Assembly (NCBI RefSeq): GCF_014652855.1 | Contig: NZ_BMZP01000012.1 | Location: forward strand, 62,001-126,000 | Reading direction: 5' to 3' | From: Novosphingobium pokkalii | GTDB lineage: Bacteria; Pseudomonadota; Alphaproteobacteria; Sphingomonadales; Sphingomonadaceae | DNA length: 64,000 bases | Part shown: piece by piece, positions 16,090 through 26,900 of the stretch | Layout: each line of letters begins with the position of its first letter | How positions within the stretch are numbered: position 1 is the first letter of the stretch | Notes under the pieces: generated by a model | The model's input: only the letters and a program-made list of their open reading frames with translations | Database searches by the model: none | Told to the model about the DNA's origin: nothing | Made by a program: the position numbers and the translations under genes

Positions 16090-18462
16090 TCAGAACCGCG
16101 CGCTCATCTCGATCCCGTACATGCGCGGTTCGCCCGCGATATAGGTGGGATCGCCAAAGCTGCCGCCGGTATTGCCGGCATCGAGCAGGTAGTGCCGGTT
16201 GAACAGGTTGCGGACATAGCCGCCAACCATATAGCGCGCTTCCGGCCCGAACTCGAAGCCGGCGCGCAGGTTGGTGAGCGAATAGGCCTGCTGGCTGATC
16301 GCTTCCTTGTTGGGCATTTCGAAATAGACCTTGGACCGCGTATTCCAGTTGGGCGCGAAGTAGAACAGCCGGTCCTGGCCCAGCGGCACCCGCAGGTTGA
16401 CCGCCAGCGCCGCGCTGAAATCGGGCTGGAGGCGGAAGTGGTTGCCGGCATAGGCGGTCAGCGCATTGTTCCCATCGATGCGGCCATGCAGCCAGGCGGC
16501 CATGCCACTGATCGACAGGATCGGGCTGACCTGCCAGTTGCCTTCGAATTCCACGCCGGGGTTGTGCGCGCTGCCGGCAGACTGGGTGGTGGTCACCCCG
16601 TTGCTGGTTACCGTCACCTGGAACCCGCTGTAGACCTGGTAGAACGCCGAGAGGCCGCCGCTGAACGGCCCCACCCGGCCCTTGATCCCCGCTTCGTAGT
16701 TCCACAGCTTTTCTGCCGGGATCGGCAGCACGTTGGGCGTGGTGGCTGTCTTGGCAGTCACCTGCACCACCGGCGAATAGCGGCCTTCGCTGATCGTGGC
16801 ATAGAGGTTGAGATCGTTGCTGAGGCGATAGAGCAGGTTCACGCGCGGCAGGATCGCGCTGTAGTCGCGGTCGGCCATGACCACGCCGCCATTGGTGCTG
16901 ACCACGCCGAGCAGGCTGGTGTTGACGCCATAGGCGGCCAAAATCGCCGAATTGGGCTGGACCGAGCTGTATTCCGACTTGCGATGTTCGATCAGCACGC
17001 GCGCGCCGGCGGTGATTTCCAGCCGCGGCGTGGGCATGAACGTGGCATCGGCAAACAGCGAATAGGTCTTGTTGACGCCCTTGTTCACATAGCTGGAGGC
17101 ATAGGGCACACTCGTGGCCTTACCGCCGGTTAGGATGTAGCTGGCGGTCTGCCCGGCCGCATTGGTGGCCACGCCATTGGCGTTGACGCAGCCAGTGCCC
17201 GTGCCCACGCCATAGCCGGACAGCACCTTTTGAAACGCGGCGAAGCTGCTGATCGCGGCGCAGGCCAGGTAGGTGCCTTCGTCTGTCGAAAACGGCACTT
17301 TCTGGAAGCTGTTCTCGACAAAGGCGTTCCACCCGAACGTGGCGCGCCAATGCGTGCTGTCGTAGTTGAAGCGCCCTTCGTGGCTATACTGTTCGCCCTG
17401 CGCATCCTCGGCGAATTCGAGGTAGAAGGCGCGGCTGCCGTCGGCATCGAACACTTCGTGCGAATGGAACGTGCGGAAACCATTGACCGTGGTGAACGTC
17501 AACCCCGGCGCGAGCTGGACGGTGCCGGTCAGGTTCACGTCGTGCACGTCGCGGGCAATGCCCAGCTTGGCCGCGCCCAGCACCGAGGCGCTATAGGGCG
17601 AGCCGGACAACTGCACCGTGCCAAACGGATCGGACGGCCCTTGCGTGGTGGGATAGACCAGGCTGGTGAAGCCGGTGCCGGGATCGCGCTGCCGATCGTA
17701 GGTATAGACGAGGTCGACCTTGACCGTGCTGGACGGCGTCCAGCGCAACGAGGCCCGCGCGCCCCAGTCGTTTTCGCCGTTCAGGTCATCCTGACCGGGC
17801 TGGATATTGGTGGTATAGCCGTGGCGATACTTGTGGGAGAACGCGACGCGCGCGGCGAGCGTATCGTTGCCGGCATTGACGAAGCCCGAGAGCCGCGTGC
17901 TGTTGTAGTTGCCGTAGGACGCATTGATGCCAGCGGCATAGCCCGGCTGCGGGCGGGCCGAGATCATCGAGACCGCGCCCACTTCGGCGGCCGTGCCAAA
18001 CAGCGTGGCCTGCGGCCCCTTGACCACTTCCACGCGCTCCATGTCGAACAGGTCTTGCCAGGCGCCGCGCGCGCGGCTGATGTCCACGCCGTTGTAATAG
18101 ACCGAAACGCGCGAGCCGGCCTGGGCCGAGCCGCTGTCTGACGTGATGCCGCGAATCACGAAGCCGGGGTTGTTGGCGCTCTGCTTCTGGATCTGGAGGC
18201 CAGGCACATAGGCGGCCATTTCGCCGAGTTCCGACACGCCAAGCTGGCTGAGCTTGTCCTGGGTCACCACCGATACGGTCAGCGGCACGTCCTTGAGCTT
18301 CTGCTCGCGCTTTTGCGCGGTCACGACGATATCGCTCTGCGCCGTATCGACGCCGGCAGAAGCATCGGGCGCGGGTGCAGCCGCTTCCGCAGCATGGGCC
18401 GTACCCTGGACGAGCGAAAACAGGCTGGCCGTGGCCAGCAGCGAGACAGCACGAAGACGCAT
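16090..18462 (-). CDS. TonB-dependent outer-membrane receptor
   Basis: 790 residues. It has a signal peptide (LLATASLFSLVQGTAHA), a TonB box-like IVVTAQKREQKLKDVPLTVSV, a plug domain (about 50-160, with GVSELGEMAAYVPGLQIQKQ and MERVEVVKGPQATLFG) and a 22-strand beta-barrel ending in aromatic ARF. It takes a substrate through the outer membrane with energy from TonB. The IVVTAQKRE/VKGPQATLFG type is the large sphingomonad family used for siderophores, carbohydrates and aromatics; sequence does not fix the ligand. The nearby Ni/Co permease genes are on the same strand 150 bases downstream but have their own promoter region, so a metal link is only possible, not shown. AAGGGGGGG precedes the ATG. 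Confidence 0.9.
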   Translation of the reverse strand: MRLRAVSLLATASLFSLVQGTAHAAEAAAPAPDASAGVDTAQSDIVVTAQKREQKLKDVPLTVSVVTQDKLSQLGVSELGEMAAYVPGLQIQKQSANNPGFVIRGITSDSGSAQAGSRVSVYYNGVDISRARGAWQDLFDMERVEVVKGPQATLFGTAAEVGAVSMISARPQPGYAAGINASYGNYNSTRLSGFVNAGNDTLAARVAFSHKYRHGYTTNIQPGQDDLNGENDWGARASLRWTPSSTVKVDLVYTYDRQRDPGTGFTSLVYPTTQGPSDPFGTVQLSGSPYSASVLGAAKLGIARDVHDVNLTGTVQLAPGLTFTTVNGFRTFHSHEVFDADGSRAFYLEFAEDAQGEQYSHEGRFNYDSTHWRATFGWNAFVENSFQKVPFSTDEGTYLACAAISSFAAFQKVLSGYGVGTGTGCVNANGVATNAAGQTASYILTGGKATSVPYASSYVNKGVNKTYSLFADATFMPTPRLEITAGARVLIEHRKSEYSSVQPNSAILAAYGVNTSLLGVVSTNGGVVMADRDYSAILPRVNLLYRLSNDLNLYATISEGRYSPVVQVTAKTATTPNVLPIPAEKLWNYEAGIKGRVGPFSGGLSAFYQVYSGFQVTVTSNGVTTTQSAGSAHNPGVEFEGNWQVSPILSISGMAAWLHGRIDGNNALTAYAGNHFRLQPDFSAALAVNLRVPLGQDRLFYFAPNWNTRSKVYFEMPNKEAISQQAYSLTNLRAGFEFGPEARYMVGGYVRNLFNRHYLLDAGNTGGSFGDPTYIAGEPRMYGIEMSARF

Positions 18463-18555
18463 GAGACCCCCCTTGTCGCCCGGCCCTACGCCAGGCCTTC
18501 GGTGGGCGCCTTCCCGCCATGCTCACGTGACATCTTGATGAAAGGGCAGGTTATT

Positions 18556-19743
18556 TCACTTCCTTTCAGCAGGCGCGCGCGGCACGCTGGCCCAGCCGAG
18601 CACGCCCGATGCCACCAGGAGCGCAGCAGCGGCGGCAAAGGCTGCGGGATAGCCCCAGCGATCGAACAGGCCGCCGCCCAGCGCCGCGCCCAGCGTGATC
18701 GCCAGTTGGATCACTGCCACCATCAGCCCGCCACCGGCCTCTGCATCATCCGGCAGCGCACGGGCAAGCCAGGTCCACCAGGCAACCGGGGCGGCCGTGC
18801 CGATCGCGCCCCACAGCGCGAGCAGCACGCCGGTGGCGAGTGGCACCCGGCCCCACGCCACAAGCCCCAGCGCGATCAAGGCCATCGCCACCGGCATGGC
18901 GAGCAACGCGCCGCGCAGCGAAGCCGCCACCGCGCGCCCGACCAGCGCGTTGCCGACCAGGCCGGCAAGGCCCAATCCGAGCAACATCGCCGAAAGCGTG
19001 GAGACCGACACGGCGGTTGCCTGCTCCAGGAACGGCCGGAAATAGGTGAAGGCGGCAAATTGCCCCATGAACAGCAACCCGCTGGCCAACAGGCCCAAGG
19101 CCACCTTGGGGCGCGTCAACACCCGCCACACCGCGCTTCGTGCGCTGTCCCGCGGCGGGGCGAGCGTGGGCAGGCTGTGCCACATCCATGCAAAGGTCAC
19201 CACCGCAAGCGGCACGACCAGCAGGAACGCCCCTCGCCAACCGATATACTGGCCCAGGAAACTGCCCAGCGGCGCCGCGACCGTCGTGGCCAGCGCGTTG
19301 CCTCCGTTCAGCACGGCAAGCGCGCGCGGTACGTCTGCCGGCGGCACCAGGCGCATGACAGTGGCCGCTGACATCGACCAGAACCCGCCGATCACCACGC
19401 CCAGCATCGCCCGCCCAGCCATCAGCACGGTGAAATCCCCGGCACAGGCGACCACCGCGCCAGACAGGCCCATCAGGGCGACAAGGCCCAGCAGCAGATG
19501 GCGCCGGTCGAGCCGCGCCGCGATGCGCGCCACGCCCAGGCTGGTCACCACCGCGAACACGCCGGACACGGCAATCGCCTGGCCGGCCGTGCCCTCGCTC
19601 AGGTGCAAGTCGCGCGCCAGCGGCGTGAGCAGGCTGACGGGCAGGAACTCTGACGCGATCAGTGTGGAGACGCACAGGGTGAGCGCATAGACCGCGCTCC
19701 ATGCGGGCAGCGCCTGGTGCGCCGGCGCCGGATCGGCGTGCAT
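18556..19743 (-). CDS. MFS transporter, DHA1-type exporter
   Basis: 395 residues with 12 predicted membrane helices in two halves. The first helix carries the drug-exporter segment SEFLPVSLLTPLARDL and loop 2-3 the RIAARLDRRHLL motif (motif A variant); GRAMLGVVIGGFWSM corresponds to motif C-like helix 4-5. This group (NepI, YdhP, sugar/purine exporters) pumps out nucleosides, sugars, arabinose or drugs by proton antiport. The ATG at 19741-19743 follows GAGG at 8 bases; longer open frames upstream run into the LysR gene. It lies 101 bases downstream of a LysR regulator on the same strand, which is the likely controller. Confidence 0.85.
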   Translation of the reverse strand: MHADPAPAHQALPAWSAVYALTLCVSTLIASEFLPVSLLTPLARDLHLSEGTAGQAIAVSGVFAVVTSLGVARIAARLDRRHLLLGLVALMGLSGAVVACAGDFTVLMAGRAMLGVVIGGFWSMSAATVMRLVPPADVPRALAVLNGGNALATTVAAPLGSFLGQYIGWRGAFLLVVPLAVVTFAWMWHSLPTLAPPRDSARSAVWRVLTRPKVALGLLASGLLFMGQFAAFTYFRPFLEQATAVSVSTLSAMLLGLGLAGLVGNALVGRAVAASLRGALLAMPVAMALIALGLVAWGRVPLATGVLLALWGAIGTAAPVAWWTWLARALPDDAEAGGGLMVAVIQLAITLGAALGGGLFDRWGYPAAFAAAAALLVASGVLGWASVPRAPAERK

Positions 19744-19844
19744 GGGAAAACCTCGGGATCGGGAATGGATACCTGCCCCTAGCCCGCCGACCATGCGCGT
19801 GGCACCACGCGCGTGGTTCATGCGGCGATGAGCCGGGCTCAGCG

Positions 19845-20753
19845 TCAGAACCCGAGGGGGCGCATTTCCCGGATCAGGTCGATCAGCAGGCGCAAGCCCA
19901 GCGGCAGATTGCGGCGCCCGGGATAATAGATGTGCAGCGCCGGGCCGGGGCTGACCCAGTCGGAGAGCACGGCCTGCAAGGCGCCGCTGGCCAGATGGGG
20001 GGCCACGCTGGCAGTCGGCAGGTAGACCAGCCCGGCCCCGCGCAGGGCCATGGCCGTGGCAAAGGCGGAATTGTTGTGGGTGATCGTGCCGGGCACGGCC
20101 AGGGCCAGGCTTTCCGCTTCGCGCTCGAACTCCCAGCGATAGGTGCGATCGTCCCCCAGCCGCACTTGCAGGCAACGGTGGCCGGCCAAGTCATGCGGAT
20201 GGAACGGCACCCCATGCTGCGCGAGATAGGCGGGTGAGCCCGCAATGGTCCAGCCCACCTCGGCACTCAGGCGCTGTGCGATCATGTCGTCAGGCACGGT
20301 GCCGCCAAAGCGAACCCCGGCATCGAAACCTTCGTCGAACACATCGAGCAGGCGGTTGTCGACATAGATGTCCAGCTCGATTTCCGGCCAACGCCGCTGG
20401 AATTCGGGCAGGACCGGGGCCAGAAGGTGTTCGGCCACCATATCGGGCACGTTGACGCGAACCCGCCCGCGCGGGCTGTCGCGATGGCGGTTGAGCACGT
20501 CCTCTGCGGCGAGGACGGCCGCAAGCGGATCGCCCAGCGTGCGGAGCAGGTCTTCCCCGGCCGCCGTCAGCGTGACCGAGCGGTTCGTGCGGTTGAGCAG
20601 CTTGACCCCAAGCCGCTCCTCCAGCCCCTTGAGCGCATGGCTGAGCGCCGAGGCGCTGACGCCCAGCTCCACGCCCGCCTGGCGAAAATTGCGGTGCCGG
20701 GCAATCGCCGCGAATGCGGCAAGATCGGCGAGATCGGATCGGGCAAAGGCCAT
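19845..20753 (-). CDS. LysR-family transcriptional regulator
   Basis: 302 residues. The N-terminal winged helix-turn-helix (residues 8-66: FAAIARHRNFRQAGVELG, then SASALSHALKGLEERLG) is followed by a LysR substrate-binding domain of the GcvA/AaeR-like subgroup (WPEIELDIYVDNRLLDVFDEGFDAGVR is typical). It probably regulates the MFS exporter immediately downstream, and itself through the dyad at 20823-20839. The effector is unknown. Start ATG 20751-20753 gives the canonical short N terminus (MAFARSDLADLAAFAAI). Confidence 0.9.
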   Translation of the reverse strand: MAFARSDLADLAAFAAIARHRNFRQAGVELGVSASALSHALKGLEERLGVKLLNRTNRSVTLTAAGEDLLRTLGDPLAAVLAAEDVLNRHRDSPRGRVRVNVPDMVAEHLLAPVLPEFQRRWPEIELDIYVDNRLLDVFDEGFDAGVRFGGTVPDDMIAQRLSAEVGWTIAGSPAYLAQHGVPFHPHDLAGHRCLQVRLGDDRTYRWEFEREAESLALAVPGTITHNNSAFATAMALRGAGLVYLPTASVAPHLASGALQAVLSDWVSPGPALHIYYPGRRNLPLGLRLLIDLIREMRPLGF

Positions 20754-20822
20754 GGCGCGCAGTCAGGTTCCAGGGCAGCAGGCAGAGCAGCCGTCTCTAT
20801 GCCACGCCGCGATCGAACGGGA

Positions 20823-20839
20823 AATGAGGGGCGCTCATT
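20823..20839. promoter_or_regulatory. T-N11-A LysR-type box upstream of the LysR gene
   Basis: AATGAG (20823-20828) and CTCATT (20834-20839) form a perfect dyad around GGGCG. Within it the inner T and A are separated by 11 bases, the LysR consensus spacing. It lies about 70 bases upstream of the regulator start, where an autoregulatory site would be. The bound protein is inferred. Confidence 0.5.
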
Positions 20840-20881
20840 GCAGCCATGAAATCCGTTCAGGACACCAGGCGCGACGCGAGA

Positions 20882-22045
20882 TCAGGCCAGCCAGTGGCGC
20901 GCCAGGGCACAGTGCAGGCGGATGCCGGTTTCCAGCACGTCGTCATTGAAATCATAGTGCGGATTGTGCAGCGGAGCGGGCCGTTCGCCCACGCCCTGGC
21001 CCAGCCAGATATAGGCGCCGGGCCACTGTTGCAGCATGAACGAGAAATCTTCGGAGGTGGCGGCCGGCTCTGGCGCGAGCTCGGCCTGGGCCACCGTGGC
21101 GGCCACGGCCAGGGCATCGGCCGCAGCGGCGGGATCGTTGATCGTGGCCGGGTAATAGCGATCGTATTGCACGTGCCCGCGCACTTCGAAGGCCGTGCCG
21201 ATGCCTTCGACCATGGCGCGGATGCGCGCCTCGATCCGCTCCTGCACTTGCGGATCGAACGTGCGCACGGTGCCGATCACGGTCACTTCGGCCGGGATCA
21301 CGTTGTGTGCCTCCCCGCCATGGATCTCGGTGACCGAAAGCACCGCCGCCTGGCTCGGCGGCACGGCACGGGCGACGATAGTGTTGAGCTGCTGCACCAG
21401 CGCGGCGGCGGCGAGAATGGCGTCGGGCGTATCCTGCGGGATCGCGGCATGGCCACCCTTGCCCGCGATCACGATGCGGAACTTGTCGGCCGCGCCCATG
21501 ATCGGGCCGGGGCGCGTGGCAATGGTTCCGGCGGGCAGGCTGGGCCAATTGTGCAGGGCATAGACGCGGTCGCAGGGAAAGCGATCGAACAGCCCGTCCT
21601 CGATCATCGCGCTGGCACCGCCCTGCCCTTCCTCGGCCGGCTGGAAGATGAAATGGACCGTGCCGGCAAAGTCGGGATCGGCCGCCAGCACGCGCGCCGC
21701 GCCCAGCAGCATGGCGACGTGGCCATCGTGCCCGCAGCCGTGGAACGTGCCGGGGGTGCGGCTGGCCCAGGCCAGGTTGGTCTGCTCGGTGATCGGCAGC
21801 GCGTCCATGTCCGCGCGCAGACCCACCGTGCGCGTTCCTCCCGCCCGGACATTGGGCCGCCGGCCCTGCAACACGCCGACCACGCCCGTGCCGCCGATCC
21901 CTTCGTGCACCGCCAAGCCCAGCGCGCGCAGTTCCTGCGCCACGCGCGCGGCCGTGCGGTGCTCGCAAAAGCCCAGTTCGGGATGCTGGTGAATGTCGCG
22001 GCGCAGCGCGACGAGATCGGGGAGGATGGCGGCAAGATCGGTCAT
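20882..22045 (-). CDS. M20-family amidohydrolase (hippurate/N-acyl amino acid hydrolase type)
   Basis: 387 residues. Metal ligands of the M20D group are visible: RRDIHQHPELGF at the start, then GCGHDGHVAMLLGAAR (Cys/His), FIFQPAEEGQGG (Glu-Glu) and TSEDFSFMLQQWPGAYIWLG near the C terminus. The dimerisation domain lies at about 185-295. Members remove acyl groups from N-acyl amino acids, hippurate or indole-acetyl conjugates, with two divalent ions in the cytoplasm. It is divergent from the sigma factor gene at 22254. No partner transporter is adjacent, so the substrate is open. Confidence 0.9.
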   Translation of the reverse strand: MTDLAAILPDLVALRRDIHQHPELGFCEHRTAARVAQELRALGLAVHEGIGGTGVVGVLQGRRPNVRAGGTRTVGLRADMDALPITEQTNLAWASRTPGTFHGCGHDGHVAMLLGAARVLAADPDFAGTVHFIFQPAEEGQGGASAMIEDGLFDRFPCDRVYALHNWPSLPAGTIATRPGPIMGAADKFRIVIAGKGGHAAIPQDTPDAILAAAALVQQLNTIVARAVPPSQAAVLSVTEIHGGEAHNVIPAEVTVIGTVRTFDPQVQERIEARIRAMVEGIGTAFEVRGHVQYDRYYPATINDPAAAADALAVAATVAQAELAPEPAATSEDFSFMLQQWPGAYIWLGQGVGERPAPLHNPHYDFNDDVLETGIRLHCALARHWLA

Positions 22046-22253
22046 GGCGGCGCTTTCCGGCGAGCAAGTGATACCGGGCTACCCTAGGCCAAGCGTGGCG
22101 CCTGGCCATAGTCCCTTTCGCGCAGGGCCTGTGGAGCAATAAATTGCAACCATCGCGGCCGTCTGGCTTCCTTGCAGAAAATTTTTGGCGCAAGCGGAAG
22201 GAAAGCGTGCGCCCCGGTCTCTAGGGGCAGGAAAGAGGGAAAACCCAAAGCCG

Positions 22254-22856
22254 ATGGAGGATGGGACGGGACCGGATCTGCGAGCGCAACTCGAGCGCCG
22301 CCGCGCCTTGGCGCAGTGGGTGGCGCGCGAGATCATGCCGCACGAACCGCGCCTGCGGGCCTGGTTCGTGAAGCGGCGGATCGCGCCCGATGTAGTGGAT
22401 GAACTCATGCAGGACGCCTATTGCCGCATCGCCATGCTCGACACGGTCGACCATATCGACTGCGGGCATGCCTATTTCTTCTCGATCTGCCGCAATCTTC
22501 TGGCGCGGCGGCTCAAGCGCCAGACGGTCGCGCCGTTCGAGGCGATCAGCGAGATCGAAAGCTATCGCGACAGTGGCACCCCCACGCCCGAGGAACAGGT
22601 CGCCGCGCGCATGGCGTTCGAGCGGGTGCGCGCGCTGCTGGGCCAGTTGCCCGAACGCTGCCGCCGCATCGTGGAACTGCGCAAGATCGAAGGCTGGTCG
22701 CAAAAGGAAATCGCTGCGCACATGGGCATCACCGAAAAGGCGGTGGAGAAGCAGGTGTGGGTGGGCGTGCGCGCCATCCGCGAAGGCTGGGACCGCCTGG
22801 AACGCGAGGCCGATGGACTGACAACGCCGTTGCCGGCCGGGCGGAGGGCATCGTGA
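22254..22856 (+). CDS. ECF RNA polymerase sigma factor (FecI type)
   Basis: 200 residues. Region 2 (about 33-95: ELMQDAYCRIAMLDTVDHID, then HAYFFSICRNLLARRLKRQ) and region 4 (about 130-185: LPERCRRIVELRKIEGWSQK, then EIAAHMGITEKAVEKQVWVG) are clear. No regulatory extension is present. It is the first gene of a sigma-FecR-receptor set for cell-surface signalling and should direct transcription of the receptor gene at 23957 when the ligand is bound outside. The ATG at 22254 is chosen because the frame further upstream begins only with TTG. Its stop overlaps a GTG of the fecR frame. Confidence 0.92.
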   Translation: MEDGTGPDLRAQLERRRALAQWVAREIMPHEPRLRAWFVKRRIAPDVVDELMQDAYCRIAMLDTVDHIDCGHAYFFSICRNLLARRLKRQTVAPFEAISEIESYRDSGTPTPEEQVAARMAFERVRALLGQLPERCRRIVELRKIEGWSQKEIAAHMGITEKAVEKQVWVGVRAIREGWDRLEREADGLTTPLPAGRRAS

Positions 22857-22858
22857 CC

Positions 22859-23857
22859 ATGGCCACCCCCCTGCCCCCGGCCGATCGTGATGCTGCCGCC
22901 GTCTGGGTGGCGCGCATGGACGATGCCGAGGCCTGGACCATGGCCGACGAGGCCGCGCTGCAAGCCTGGCTCGCGGCAGACCCGCGCCGCCATGGCCTGC
23001 TGCTGCAAGCCCAGGCTGCCTGGGAATTGCCCGGCGCAATCGCGGCTCCGGCGCAGATACCGGAAGCAGTGGACGAGCCGATAGCCGAACCGGCCCGTGA
23101 CCGACGCCGCTGGGCGCGGCGCGGGGTGCTGGGCGGCATGGTGGCGGCCGGTGTCGCGGCCGTTGCCGCCACGCGCTATGTCCTGGCCAGCGGCGCCGAA
23201 TATGTCACCCGGCTGGGTGAAATCCGCCGCGTGCCGCTCGACGACGGCTCGGTCATGACGATCAATTCCGACACCGCGCTGAAAGTCAACCTGACCAGCC
23301 ACGCGCGCGAAGTGGAACTGGCGCAGGGCGAGGCCTGGTTCGAGGTCGCCAAGGATGCGCAGCGGCCGTTCGTGGTTGCGTCGGGCGCAGTGCGCGCCCA
23401 GGCCATCGGCACCGCCTTTTCGGTACGCAAGCGCGAGGATGGGGTGGAAGTGCTGGTGACCGAAGGCGTGGTGGAAACCTGGACTGCCGCCGATGCCAGC
23501 CAGCGCCTGCGCGTGCTGGCGGGAGAGCGCGCGATGGTCAATGCCCGCGCCCTGGTGCATTATCAGGCCAGCGAGACGGCACCGGTAGACCGCGCGCTCG
23601 CCTGGCGCAACGGCATGATCGATCTCAACGGCACCACGCTGCGCGAGGCAGCCGAGGAGTTCAACCGCTACAACAAGCGGCAGATCGTGATCGCCGATCC
23701 CGACGTGGCGGGCGAGCAGTTCGACGGCCTGTTCCGCATCGGCGATCCCGAAGGCTTTGCCGAAACGCTCAAGGCTACCCTCTCCGTGTCGATCGACAGC
23801 AGCGATCCGCGCATCATCCGTATCGAGCGGGGAGCCGAAAACAGCGCCATGAAATAA
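22859..23857 (+). CDS. FecR-family anti-sigma factor
   Basis: 332 residues. The N-terminal DUF4880 helical domain (residues 6-50, WVARMDDAEAWTMADEAALQ) binds the sigma factor. One membrane helix follows (about 85-106, GVLGGMVAAGVAAVAATRYVL), then the periplasmic FecR domain (LGEIRRVPLDDGSVMTINSD through GTAFSVRKREDGVEVLVTEG) and a secretin-like tail. It passes the signal from the receptor's STN domain to the sigma factor. A GTG at 22853 overlapping the sigma stop is an alternative start; I prefer the ATG at 22859, 11 bases after GGAGG. Membrane topology is N-in, C-out. Confidence 0.92.
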   Translation: MATPLPPADRDAAAVWVARMDDAEAWTMADEAALQAWLAADPRRHGLLLQAQAAWELPGAIAAPAQIPEAVDEPIAEPARDRRRWARRGVLGGMVAAGVAAVAATRYVLASGAEYVTRLGEIRRVPLDDGSVMTINSDTALKVNLTSHAREVELAQGEAWFEVAKDAQRPFVVASGAVRAQAIGTAFSVRKREDGVEVLVTEGVVETWTAADASQRLRVLAGERAMVNARALVHYQASETAPVDRALAWRNGMIDLNGTTLREAAEEFNRYNKRQIVIADPDVAGEQFDGLFRIGDPEGFAETLKATLSVSIDSSDPRIIRIERGAENSAMK

Positions 23858-23956
23858 TTTTCCGCAATCCAAGAAGGAAAATCGCCGGAGCATGTCTCTA
23901 GGCGGATACAGACCGAAACGGCCTGATACGTAATGAAATCCTGATGGGAGGGATAT

Positions 23957-26900
23957 ATGATGACGACCACATTGCGTGGCGTTCTATTTGCGTCGACCAG
24001 CGTTGCCTGCATGGCGACCATGCCGGTTGCCGCCCAGGCCAACACCGAACTGCGCCAGTTTTCCATTCCGGCCCAATCGGCTGAAACCGCCATCGGCCTG
24101 CTCGGCCATCAGGCCAATGTCCAGATCATCGCCTCGCGCAAGGTGACCCATGCGGTGCGCACCAACGAAGTGCGCGGCCGCCTGACCGTTTCCGACGCAT
24201 TGGACCGCATGTTTGCCGGCACCGGCCTGGCCGCGCGGCAGACCGGCCCCGCCACCTTTGCCGTGATCGCCCGCCCGCTTTCGGCGCGCCCGCCGCTCGT
24301 CGCGGCCACGGTGGCCATGGCCAGCCAGGCCGCTGCCGCCGAACCGGCCGCCGCACGCCCCGCGCCCGAAGCGCCTGCCGTTGCCGAAGCGGAACCGCAA
24401 GCGATCGTGGTGACCGGCCTGCGCGCCAGCCTCGACAACGCGCGCGGGATCAAGCGCGCCTCGTCCGGCATCGTCGATGCCATTTCCACCAAGGATATCG
24501 GCAAGCTGCCCGACGCCAACTTGGCCGAATCCCTCCAGCGCATCACCGGCGTTTCGATCGACCGCTCCGGCGGCGAAGGCGCCTTCATCACGGTTCGCGG
24601 CTTTGGCCCGGAATTCAACACGGTTCTGGTCAATGGCCGCCAGGTGGCCACCCCTACCGACCCGAGCCAGGCCTCGGGTCGGGCCTTTTCGTTCGACACG
24701 CTGGCGTCGGAACTGGTTTCCGGGGTGGAAGTCTACAAGTCCTCGACCGCGCGCTATCAGTCCGGCGGCGTGGGTTCGACTGTCAACATCAAGACCGCGC
24801 GCCCTTTCGACTATCGCGGCCGCAAGTTCTCGGCCACGGTGGACGCGAACTATGACGGCAACGCCAAGAAGGCCGCGCCCGATGCCTCGTTCCTGTTTTC
24901 CGACACACTGGCCGACGGCAAGCTCGGCATCCTGGTTTCGGGCAGCTACCAGCACCGCTTCACCCGTCTGCAACAGGCGCAGACCGACGGTTGGCTGGTC
25001 AATCCGGCGGTTCCCGCCGGCGAAGTCAACGGCGGCAAGGGCACGGTGAGCGCCAGCAATCCGCAGGGCAACCTGTTCATTCCGCAGAACTTCGACACCA
25101 AGGTGACGCGCGAGGATCGCGAGCGGATCGGCGGCACCGTCGTGCTGCAATACCGGCCGAGCGATGCGGTGACGATCACCGCCGACGCGCTCTATACCAA
25201 GTTCACCAACAAGACCGAGACGCGGTCCTACGGCCACTGGTTCACCGCCTCGAACCTGACCGACGTGGTCACCGATGCCAACGGCACCGCCACCGACCTG
25301 ACCCAGGCCAGCGGCATCGCCACCGACTTCCACTACAAGAAGTTCGACAAGCGCACCAACACGCGCGAGTTCGGGCTGAACCTGGAATGGAAGATGTCGC
25401 CCAACCTCACCGCCTCGTTCGACGGCACGTATTCGCTGGCGAAGGAAGACCCCAACGGCGGCCAGGAAGCCTATCTCGCGCTGCTGGGCTATCTCACCGG
25501 CTCGTCGCGCTATCAGTCGGATGGATCGGTGCTGCCGTGGCAGACCGAAACCCTGCCCACGTTTGCCAACCCGGCCAGCCCCTGTGGCAGCGCGGTGACC
25601 AATTCCGGCCAGCCCGGCAGCACCACGCCGGTGGGTGCAGGCCAGCCGATGTGCCAGCACGTGATGCTGCTGCGCGGCTATGGCATCCGTGACCAGGTGA
25701 CGCAGGGCCGCGCCGATTTCGCCTACAAGGGCGATGGCAGCGAAGGCCTGGTGAACGCCAACTTCGGCCTCTATTACTCGCGCGACCGCAAGGACACCTC
25801 GCTCTATTCCAACGACGGAGGGACCGGCTGCACGACCTGCGGCTACAACCTGCCGGCACCGGCGGGCGTGCCGATCACCACGTTTAACGCCGGCAGCGGG
25901 TTCCTGTCGGGACTGGGCGGGGCCAATCGCCTGCCCACGCAGTGGCTGACGTTCGACGGACCGACGCTGTTCAACGCGATCACCGCGCAGCAGCGCGCCA
26001 CCAATCCCAACTTCACCTTTGCCCCGCCGCTGGTCAACGACACGATCGTGACCGAGCGAGTGCTGGGCGCCTATCTCGAAACCGAGTTCAAGGGCGACGT
26101 GGGCGGCCGGCCGCTCTCGATCGTGGCGGGCGTGCGGTTCGAGGACACGCAGACCGACGTGAACGGTCTCGCCACGGCCTATACCGGCCTGGTCAAGCTG
26201 GCCAACGACCAGACGCAGTATGGCTCCGCCTCATCGGGCACGACGCGCACCGTGGGCAAGGCGCATTACCTCGACGTGCTGCCCAACATCGCGTTCAAGT
26301 GGCAATTGACCGATGCCGTCACGCTGCGCTTTGCCGCATCGCAGACGATCACCCGGCCAACGCTGGAACAGCTTTCGCCGGTGACCACGCTGGTCACGCT
26401 ACGGCCGGGCAACTTTGCGGCGAGCCGGGGCAATCCCGATCTCAAGCCGTTCAAGTCCAGCAACCTCGATTTTTCGGCCGAATACTACTATGCGCCGGGC
26501 AGCTATGTCTCGATCGGGGCCTATCTCAAGAGCGTCAACAACTTCATCGTGCTGAACCAGACCACCGGCACGGTGGCCAATGCCAGCGGCGGCCCGCTGC
26601 TCGATCCCGGCACCGGCCTGCCGGCGCAGTTCACGGTGACGGCGCCGGTCAACGGCCAGGATGCCACGGTGAAAGGCATCGAGGCGGCCTGGCAGCACAC
26701 GCTGGGCGACAGTGGCTTCGGCTTCCAGCTCAACGGCACGCTGGTGGGGTCTAACCGCCATCTCGATGCGCAGAACCTGGCCAACAAGTTTGCGCTGACC
26801 GGGCTGTCCAACTCCGCCAACGCGGTGGTGTTTTATGACAAGAACGGGATCGAGGCCCGCGTGGCGTGGAACTGGCGCGACCGCTTCCTGCAATACCTTG

